Assembly: GCF_014205895.1 (NCBI RefSeq)
Contig: NZ_JACHFC010000002.1
Span: 1 to 64,000, forward strand
Origin: Borreliella lanei
Lineage (GTDB): Bacteria > Spirochaetota > Spirochaetia > Borreliales > Borreliaceae
Direction: 5' to 3'
DNA: 64,000 nt
Shown here: in pieces, positions 58,369-64,000 of the stretch
How the letters are laid out: every line of letters begins with the position of its first letter
Position numbering within the stretch: the stretch's first letter is position 1
Program-made: the position numbers and the translations under genes
The notes under the pieces: generated by a model
Told to the model about the DNA's origin: nothing
What the model saw: the letters and a program-made list of their open reading frames with translations, nothing else
Database searches by the model: none

Positions 58369-59359
58369 ATCTCTCAATTCTATTTTTATCATATTCAAAG
58401 CAATATGAAATAAAATCTCTAGGTTTCAAAATTTTTGAAAAAACTAAAAACAAAGAAAAAAATATCAAAAGGAAAAGAGAAATAAGACTCAAATACAGCA
58501 TGGGAGAATGAACCACCCCCTCACTTGAATTTAATTTAAAATTGTTTTTCACCACATCATTCTCAAAATCTTCTCTAAGATCTAGTTCTACATCTTCATC
58601 TGAAGTATCTACTAAATCTTTGTCAATATCTGCAATAATGTCTTCAACACTTAAATCATGCAAATCTTCTTCTTCTAAAGAAGATTCTTCTAATTTTTGA
58701 AGCTCAAAATTATTAAGATTTAAAGACTGCTCGTCAATATACTCAACTTTTTTATTTTCTAAATTAAGCTCTTTAGAATCAATATAGCTATCCTCATCAT
58801 TGTCATCAAAACCTTCAAAATTTGAATCATTTGCCTCAATTTTTTGATCTTCTTCGGTTTTGAGATTTGAAGAATTAATAGCAGACATACTTATATCAGA
58901 AACATCTTTTTTGACAAAAGCATCTTTTTCTTCAAAATTTAAATCAAATTCAGAACCCAAATTTTCAACAGACAAATCATTACCAATGCCACCTTTAAAA
59001 TCATTTAAAGAGTTATTCCTATTAGATCCTTTGAAGGTTTGATTAAAATCTACAATGCTTAAATCAAACTTTGATTTATCTTGAATCCCATCAGATTCAC
59101 TATAAACATAAAGTATTTCATCCATAACTTTAAAATAAACATTGACGCTCAAGCTTTCCTTTTTTAAATTATCCAAGAAAAAAGAACCAACTAAAAAAGG
59201 ATCTAAAAAATCTTCATATTCACTAACATAAAAATTCAACTTAATACTGGTATCGCCTACAACCTTGCCCAATATTATTCTCTTAACAGAGCTATCATCT
59301 AAATTTAAAACCGAATAATACTCATTATTAGATAATTTTATCGCTAAAAACCCTTTCAA
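58346..59359 (-). CDS. Acidic protein with C-terminal membrane anchor
   Basis: I do not recognise a family. The 337 residues have an N-terminal beta-rich domain of about 110 residues (MKGFLAIKLSNNEYYSVLNL), then a very acidic, low-complexity middle of about 170 residues rich in Asp, Glu, Ser and Asn. A single hydrophobic helix follows near 287-308 and a 29-residue tail. With no signal peptide, it looks tail-anchored, with the bulk in the cytoplasm. It overlaps the transglycosylase gene, which suggests a scaffold or regulator for wall enzymes; this is inference only. Confidence 0.8.
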   Translation of the reverse strand: MKGFLAIKLSNNEYYSVLNLDDSSVKRIILGKVVGDTSIKLNFYVSEYEDFLDPFLVGSFFLDNLKKESLSVNVYFKVMDEILYVYSESDGIQDKSKFDLSIVDFNQTFKGSNRNNSLNDFKGGIGNDLSVENLGSEFDLNFEEKDAFVKKDVSDISMSAINSSNLKTEEDQKIEANDSNFEGFDDNDEDSYIDSKELNLENKKVEYIDEQSLNLNNFELQKLEESSLEEEDLHDLSVEDIIADIDKDLVDTSDEDVELDLREDFENDVVKNNFKLNSSEGVVHSPMLYLSLISLFLLIFFSLFLVFSKILKPRDFISYCFEYDKNRIERYEKDQYV

Positions 59360-59412
59360 AAATCATAACCTCTTTGCTTTGTTAATTTTATTGAAACCAA
59401 ACTTATGCACTA

Positions 59413-59444
59413 ATTATAGTTATCATTATTATTATAACTATAAT
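59413..59444. promoter_or_regulatory. 11-bp inverted repeat in a divergent promoter region
   Basis: ATTATAGTTAT (59413-59423) and ATAACTATAAT (59434-59444) are exact reverse complements separated by 10 bases. It lies between the divergent acidic-protein and TPR-protein genes. The geometry fits a dimeric repressor site as well as an RNA hairpin. Confidence 0.6.
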
Positions 59445-59518
59445 ATAATATAAATAATGTGATATTCAACTTACAAATTACTTTTATTTTAAGTAAATAA
59501 CTTTTATTAAAGGTAACT

Positions 59519-59554
59519 ATGATGATGCAAATTAATGGGATATTTTTAATTTAG
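59519..59554 (+). CDS. Possible 11-codon leader peptide before the TPR gene
   Basis: The ORF encodes MMMQINGIFLI. AAAGG (59509-59513) stands 5 bases before its first ATG. Its TAG (59552-59554) lies inside the TTAGGAG ribosome site of the next gene. The arrangement suggests translational coupling; expression is unproven. Confidence 0.4.
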   Translation: MMMQINGIFLI

Positions 59555-59565
59555 GAGCAATACGA

Positions 59566-60948
59566 GTGTTGTCACTATTTATAGTAATCTCTTCATTAAC
59601 AGTATTTATTTTAGTGTTTTTATTTTTTAAAATAGCATTAAAACTTACAATAGGTAAAACTATAGGGAAAATCAAAAAAGATGATGAGAGAACAAGAAAA
59701 TTAATAGAAAGAGCAATTTCTATATTAAAAACAAATCCAAACGAAATAGGTGCCCTTGAAATTTTAAATAATTACTACTATAAAAATAAAGACCATGAAA
59801 ATGGCATAAAATATGCAAAAAAATTATGCCAATTAATAGAAGACAACCCAATAAACCAAGAAATAAACACATTTAAAGCTTTTTTAAGCTATGGATTTTA
59901 TAATCTTAAAAGAAATTTTAACAGAGAAGCCTTAGAATATTTAAGAAAAGCTTTTATGATAAAAAAAACAGATGAGGATGCAAATTATTATCTTGGTATA
60001 GCATTCTTAAAAAACGAAATGTATAAAGAAGCTCTATACTATCTTAAAAAAGTCCACAATTTTAATAAAAATAACAAAGATATCTTAAAACACCTTGGAA
60101 TAACTTTATTTAATCTGGAACGCTACAGACAAGCTGTTATAATATTTAACAATATAAAAAAAAACATACAAGGCGACATTGAAGCTCTTTTGGCATATGC
60201 TAAGTCTTTGTCAAAAATGAATCAAGATCATCTAGCACTAGAGATTGCTAACAAAATAAAACAAAAAGACGGAATGATTTATGAGGCTTTATTGATTACA
60301 TCTGAGATTCATTCAAAAAATAAAGAATTAGAAAAATTAGAACAAAATATTAAAGAAATAATAAAAGTAAAACCTGACTTGCCTAAAAAAACTTTCCTTG
60401 AATTATTTTATAATCTTGGAGAACTTCAAATCTCTGTTGAAAATTATCAAAAAGCTACAGAAGCTTTTACCAAGGTCGAAGAGATTGATCCAAATTACAA
60501 AAATATTAAAGAAAAATTGGAATTTAGCAAAAGGTTAAACGAAAACATAGCCCTAAGAATATATTTGCGCAGCTCAAAAGAAAATTTTGAAAAAATAGCA
60601 AATGAAATTATTTTAAAACTATACTTAAATAAATTTCAAATAAGAGATTCTAAAATAAACGAAATAACAACACAATTTATTGATATAAACTTTCACTTAG
60701 CTAACAATCAGTGGGAAGAAAATTTAATAGTACGCTTTGTAAGAACTGAACAAGATACTTTTGGTGAATTATTCTTAAAAGATTTCATTTCAAAAATAAA
60801 AGAAAATAAAATAAAAGGGCTCTGCATTGCTCCATCAAAATTCTCTTTAAAGGCTAAACAAATGATTGAAGGAAGACTTATTGATCTAGTAGAAGGCAAA
60901 AAACTAACTCAAATACTTAAAAAAATTAACATATCTAAATACACATGA
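59566..60948 (+). CDS. Membrane-anchored TPR protein
   Basis: The 460 residues begin with one membrane helix (about 2-25), then tandem TPRs (about 45-330) with patterns such as EDANYYLGIAFLKNEMYKEALYYLKKV and ALLAYAKSLSKMNQDHLALEIA. The C-terminal 120 residues form a mixed domain (ENLIVRFVRTEQDTFGELFLKDFI) that I do not recognise. It resembles the LapB-type layout in gross form, but the rubredoxin-like cysteines are absent. Start is GTG 59566 with AGGAG 8 bases upstream. The opposite-strand LysM-M23 gene ends 6 bases after it. Confidence 0.85.
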   Translation: MLSLFIVISSLTVFILVFLFFKIALKLTIGKTIGKIKKDDERTRKLIERAISILKTNPNEIGALEILNNYYYKNKDHENGIKYAKKLCQLIEDNPINQEINTFKAFLSYGFYNLKRNFNREALEYLRKAFMIKKTDEDANYYLGIAFLKNEMYKEALYYLKKVHNFNKNNKDILKHLGITLFNLERYRQAVIIFNNIKKNIQGDIEALLAYAKSLSKMNQDHLALEIANKIKQKDGMIYEALLITSEIHSKNKELEKLEQNIKEIIKVKPDLPKKTFLELFYNLGELQISVENYQKATEAFTKVEEIDPNYKNIKEKLEFSKRLNENIALRIYLRSSKENFEKIANEIILKLYLNKFQIRDSKINEITTQFIDINFHLANNQWEENLIVRFVRTEQDTFGELFLKDFISKIKENKIKGLCIAPSKFSLKAKQMIEGRLIDLVEGKKLTQILKKINISKYT

Positions 60949-60954
60949 AAAACA

Positions 60955-62208
60955 TTATCTTAAATATTTCATAGGATTTTCAGTTTTACCATTCTTAAAA
61001 ATGGTAAAATGCAAATGATTACCCGTGCTATAGCCAGTACTCCCCATATAACCTATTACCGCTCCCCTTGAAACTTTTTTTCCAACCTTAACGGCAAAAG
61101 AATTCAAATGCGCATATAAAGTTTGAAATCCGTTGCTGTGAGAAATAACAATATATTTTCCATACCCTCCCGCATTAAATCCTACAGTCACAACAATGCC
61201 TTCCCTTGAAGCTTTAATAGGGGTATTAGCTAAATTTGCAATATCTATTCCATTGTGAAAACTAATAACTCCTGTAAACGGATCTGGTCGATAACCATAC
61301 CCTGAAGTAATAACGCCCTGTACAGGATAAATAAAAGTCTCTCCTAAAACCTCTTTTAAAAAATCTTTGGGCAATCTTCCTCCAGGAATAAACAATTTTT
61401 GCCCTAAGAATAAAACTTCATTATCAAGATTATTAGAATCTAAAATATCAACCTTGGGAACATTATAAGCACTAGCTATAGATGAAATAGAGTCATTTTT
61501 TTTAACAACATAAACAATTCCTTTCATATTAGGAACTTTAATAATTGAATTTGGCTTAATACTTCTTACATCTTTAATTTCATTAAAAGAAATTAAAGTT
61601 TCACTAGTTATTTGATATCTAGCTGCAACATGTGAAAGCGTTTCTCCAGGCTTAATTTTATGATCAAATACCTTTAATACAAAATTTTTTTTAAATCCAG
61701 GAACATTTGCAGAAACATTGGATTCGGGTAAATAACTACTAATTTGAGCTATATCTTGATCGCTATAATATAAAAATGTATCAATAAAATAATCTTTAGG
61801 CAAAGCAAGCTTATTTAAAAAAACATACGAACCATAATAAGAAAAAATGTTAATATAAAATGTTAATATAAAAATAAAGATTATTGCATTAAGTTTAAAA
61901 ACAAGCTTATAATCGAATTTTACACTAAAGATGTCAAAAACTTTCTCTCTCAAGCTCTTATAATAATATTTATATTCATAATGATTAATATTTTGTATTT
62001 TAAGCTTATAGAAAAATAAAGAAACTTTTTTAAAAAAATTGATTTTTTTTTTAAAAAAGTTTTTAAAGCTGAAAACTTTTTTTCTTCTTTTGCCAATATT
62101 AGAAATATTGGCAAAATCTTTTAATTCAAAATTGACACTCTTTTTGTCATTGAATAAAAAATTTTTTTTACGTTTTTCTACCCTTTGCTTTTTTTTTGGT
62201 ATAATCAT
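60955..62208 (-). CDS. LysM-containing M23 peptidase
   Basis: The 417 residues open with a long basic cytoplasmic stretch, then a membrane helix (about 105-127). Two LysM modules follow (HKIKPGETLSHVAARYQITSETL, near 185-230; YVVKKNDSISSIASAYNVP, near 230-280), which bind peptidoglycan. The LytM domain has SFHNGIDIAN (HxxxD), TLYAHLNSF and GNHLHFTIF (HxH), complete and so probably active. It is divergent from the signal peptidase gene. It is the third M23 enzyme in the window. Confidence 0.94.
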   Translation of the reverse strand: MIIPKKKQRVEKRKKNFLFNDKKSVNFELKDFANISNIGKRRKKVFSFKNFFKKKINFFKKVSLFFYKLKIQNINHYEYKYYYKSLREKVFDIFSVKFDYKLVFKLNAIIFIFILTFYINIFSYYGSYVFLNKLALPKDYFIDTFLYYSDQDIAQISSYLPESNVSANVPGFKKNFVLKVFDHKIKPGETLSHVAARYQITSETLISFNEIKDVRSIKPNSIIKVPNMKGIVYVVKKNDSISSIASAYNVPKVDILDSNNLDNEVLFLGQKLFIPGGRLPKDFLKEVLGETFIYPVQGVITSGYGYRPDPFTGVISFHNGIDIANLANTPIKASREGIVVTVGFNAGGYGKYIVISHSNGFQTLYAHLNSFAVKVGKKVSRGAVIGYMGSTGYSTGNHLHFTIFKNGKTENPMKYLR

Positions 62209-62269
62209 AACATGCTATTTCATTATACAATAGAAAATTGCATTTGAATGAAAGCATCGTTTAAAAGTT

Positions 62270-62776
62270 ATGAGAATATTTAAAGCTCACAAATATGAAC
62301 TAGCGTCGATTTTAGCCGCTTGCTTATTTTTAATAACCTTAATAAAGTTGTTCTTATCATTTTACATAGTAAAAGGCGAATCAATGACGCCAACAATATT
62401 TGAAAAAAATTGGATTGTAAATCACAAATTTGCATACGGACTTAGGCTTAAAAATCGTCAAAAATACCTTTTATTATGGAAGAACCCCCAAAAAAATGAA
62501 ATGGTACTTATTAAAGATCCTATAACAAACAAAATTGCCATTAAAAAAATTTTTGCAATTCCTGGAGAAAAATTTAAACAAATAGAAAAAAATAAAATAT
62601 GCATACACGACTTAAACTTTAAAATAGATGAAAATATTTTAAAAAAAAATAATAAAAAAATTCCTGATGACCACTATTTAGTTATAGGGGAAAACAAACA
62701 GATCTCATTAGACTCAAGAGATTACGGATATATAAAAATTGATAATATATTGGGGAAAATAATTTATTACTTTTAA
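62270..62776 (+). CDS. lepB: Signal peptidase I
   Basis: It removes signal peptides from exported proteins. The 168 residues have one N-terminal helix (about 13-33), the catalytic serine in KGESMTPT (Ser38), the lysine in NKIAIKKIFAIPGEKF (Lys92 or 93) and box E-like GENKQISLDSRDYGYI. The Arg of the usual GDNR is replaced by Lys and the Asp by Glu. The protein is small for the family, with only one helix. Borrelia has several such genes elsewhere. The ATG lacks a strong ribosome site. Confidence 0.92.
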   Translation: MRIFKAHKYELASILAACLFLITLIKLFLSFYIVKGESMTPTIFEKNWIVNHKFAYGLRLKNRQKYLLLWKNPQKNEMVLIKDPITNKIAIKKIFAIPGEKFKQIEKNKICIHDLNFKIDENILKKNNKKIPDDHYLVIGENKQISLDSRDYGYIKIDNILGKIIYYF

Positions 62777-62802
62777 AAAAATATCTTTACTTCTTTGAGT
62801 TT

Positions 62803-64000
62803 TTAATCAATAATACTTGTAAAAGTGTTCGAAAGACTTTCTTTTGCTATATTGTCAGATGAACTTGTAATTTTTATTTCAATAAAATTAGAAGAATTGG
62901 TCTCTAAATCTTTAGCATTAACACTCAAAATACCACTTTCATTTAAAGTAAAAAGTACCTCTATTTTAGGAATTCCTTTTAAAGCTTTTTGAATATTACC
63001 AAAGGAAAACCTGCCTATAGAATAATTTAAAGAAGCTTTTTTATATTCGCCTTGAAGTATATGAATCTCAATTTCATCTTGATAATCATTGGTAGTCGTA
63101 AATAGTTTGCTCCTAGAAATTGGTAAAGCAGTATTTCTCTCTATTAAAGTAAAAAATCCATTATCCTTTATCTCAAGTCCAAGAGAATAAGGAGTCACAT
63201 CCTTAAACTTGATAACAGGGTCATTTCTAGAAAGACTACAAGCATGAATACCCGCACCAATAGCTACAACTTCATCTTGATTTAAAGCATCTAAAATTGA
63301 AACAGAAGGAAAGGATTCCTTTAAAACTTTTTTAATCAAGGGAATCCTTGTTGAACCACCAGAAAGTATGATTTTTGAAACACTATTAATATCAACTCCA
63401 GAATCAGCAATACATTCCATAGACAACTGAATGGTTTTGTCAATATATTCACTTATCATCGAATTAAATTCATCCCTTTTAAGATTATAATTTAAATGCT
63501 TACCATCAAGGAAAAGCAAAGTAATGTCGACCTCTTCCATAACAGATAAATTTTTTTTACCCTCTTCAATTCGTTCTCTTAACTGTTCTAGAAGAAAAAT
63601 ATCTTCTATATTAAAATCAGGATATTCATTCTTAAAACTATCTAAAACATGTTTTTCAATGATTTTATTAAAGTCATTGCCTCCAAGTCGGCTTTGCCCT
63701 TTAACTGAAAGAACAGTATAAGTGTCGCCTTGTTTTTCCATAAGAGTTACATCAAAAGTTCCACCCCCAAGATCATAAACAAGAAAAATTCCATCAATCT
63801 GTCTTTCAAAAGCATAAGCAATAGCAGCTGCAGTTGGTTCATTAAGTATGGCCTTACAATTCAAACCAGCAAAATTTGCAGCCTCAACAACACATCTTCT
63901 TTGAATCTCAGAAAAATATGCAGGGACTGTTATTACAGCATTTTCAATCTCTTCATCTAAAAATTTTTCGGCGTTCCTTTTAACACTAGAAAGCAAATGT
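62803..64000 (-). CDS. Hsp70/DnaK-like chaperone, partial (N-terminus outside window)
   Basis: The frame is open to the window end on the minus strand, so roughly 130 N-terminal residues are missing. The Hsp70 ATPase motifs are AVITVPAYFSEIQRR, LNEPTAAAIAYAF, VYDLGGGTFDVTLME and ILSGGSTRIPLIKKVL. A substrate-binding beta domain follows (FKDVTPYSLGLEI ... KIEVLFTLNESGILSVNAKDLE). The protein then stops within about 30 residues, so the helical lid of normal DnaK is absent. It is a second Hsp70, not the main DnaK. Client and co-chaperone are unknown. Confidence 0.9.
   Translation of the reverse strand, partial: HLLSSVKRNAEKFLDEEIENAVITVPAYFSEIQRRCVVEAANFAGLNCKAILNEPTAAAIAYAFERQIDGIFLVYDLGGGTFDVTLMEKQGDTYTVLSVKGQSRLGGNDFNKIIEKHVLDSFKNEYPDFNIEDIFLLEQLRERIEEGKKNLSVMEEVDITLLFLDGKHLNYNLKRDEFNSMISEYIDKTIQLSMECIADSGVDINSVSKIILSGGSTRIPLIKKVLKESFPSVSILDALNQDEVVAIGAGIHACSLSRNDPVIKFKDVTPYSLGLEIKDNGFFTLIERNTALPISRSKLFTTTNDYQDEIEIHILQGEYKKASLNYSIGRFSFGNIQKALKGIPKIEVLFTLNESGILSVNAKDLETNSSNFIEIKITSSSDNIAKESLSNTFTSIID

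Overview
The window is a low-GC bacterial chromosome segment whose gene content and order match the left arm of the linear chromosome of a Lyme-group Borrelia (Borreliella), roughly the stretch known in B. burgdorferi as lmp1 to the hsp70-like gene. The evidence is the gene order itself (lmp1-mutL, efp, pstSCAB, alaS-fliG1-pgl, hbb-rpsT, glpFKD, pcs, lon, recJ, ftsK), short spirochaetal lipoboxes, strong A/T codon bias and TTG/GTG starts. I cannot tell which genospecies it is. There are no rRNAs, insertion sequences, prophage genes or CRISPR arrays. Two tRNAs are present.

Layout. 1-4.3 kb: 3' part of lmp1 (two 54-residue repeats, then TPRs), mutL, and a coiled-coil gene. 4.3-5.6 kb: a CAU tRNA, a small lipoprotein gene and efp. 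5.8-9.9 kb: phosphate transporter pstSCAB. 9.9-15.0 kb (minus): ZIP metal transporter, short alaS, fliG1, pgl, and the wreck of a SIMPL-domain gene. 15.1-21.1 kb: dus, serS (minus), a DUF3298-like lipoprotein, M16 protease. 21.1-28.2 kb (minus): rpmE, rho, bactofilin-like gene, hbb, rpsT, a membrane protein, ychF, and a TPR/NHL/vWA-like protein. 28.3-31.3 kb: lnt, a TPR/NTF2-like periplasmic protein, a deoxynucleoside kinase. 31.3-35.9 kb: glycerol operon glpF-glpK-small ORF-glpD with a long leader and a clear terminator. 35.9-38.0 kb (minus): M23 peptidase, bactofilin, YaaR-family protein. 38.2-47.0 kb: NTP pyrophosphatase, pepF, phosphatidylcholine synthase, DedA, tRNA-Leu(GAG), leuS, RND-type exporter. 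47.0-53.0 kb: lon (minus), recJ, M23 peptidase, rpsU. 53.0-59.4 kb (minus): ftsK, uppP, a lipoprotein lytic transglycosylase, a tail-anchored acidic protein. 59.4-64 kb: TPR protein, LysM-M23 peptidase (minus), a signal peptidase, and a lidless Hsp70-like gene cut by the window end.

How the genes work together. The window is mainly housekeeping, with strong themes in envelope biology. Three M23 endopeptidases, a lytic transglycosylase, UppP, two bactofilins and FtsK can shape and divide the peptidoglycan of a helical cell. Lnt and a signal peptidase mature exported proteins. Pcs and the glp genes use host choline and tick or host glycerol. PstSCAB and the ZIP transporter take up phosphate and metal.

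The most unusual signals I found: a PstA with a large extracytoplasmic insert that resembles a phosphate-binding protein; a decayed SIMPL gene surviving as two small ORFs; EF-P with arginine at the modification site; a perfect 22-bp palindrome between pstS and pstC; a 12-base Shine-Dalgarno match before a TTG-started rpsU; an 11-codon upstream ORF ending inside the ribosome site of a TPR gene; and G8 tracts in glpD and rho. I found no clearly new multi-gene system.
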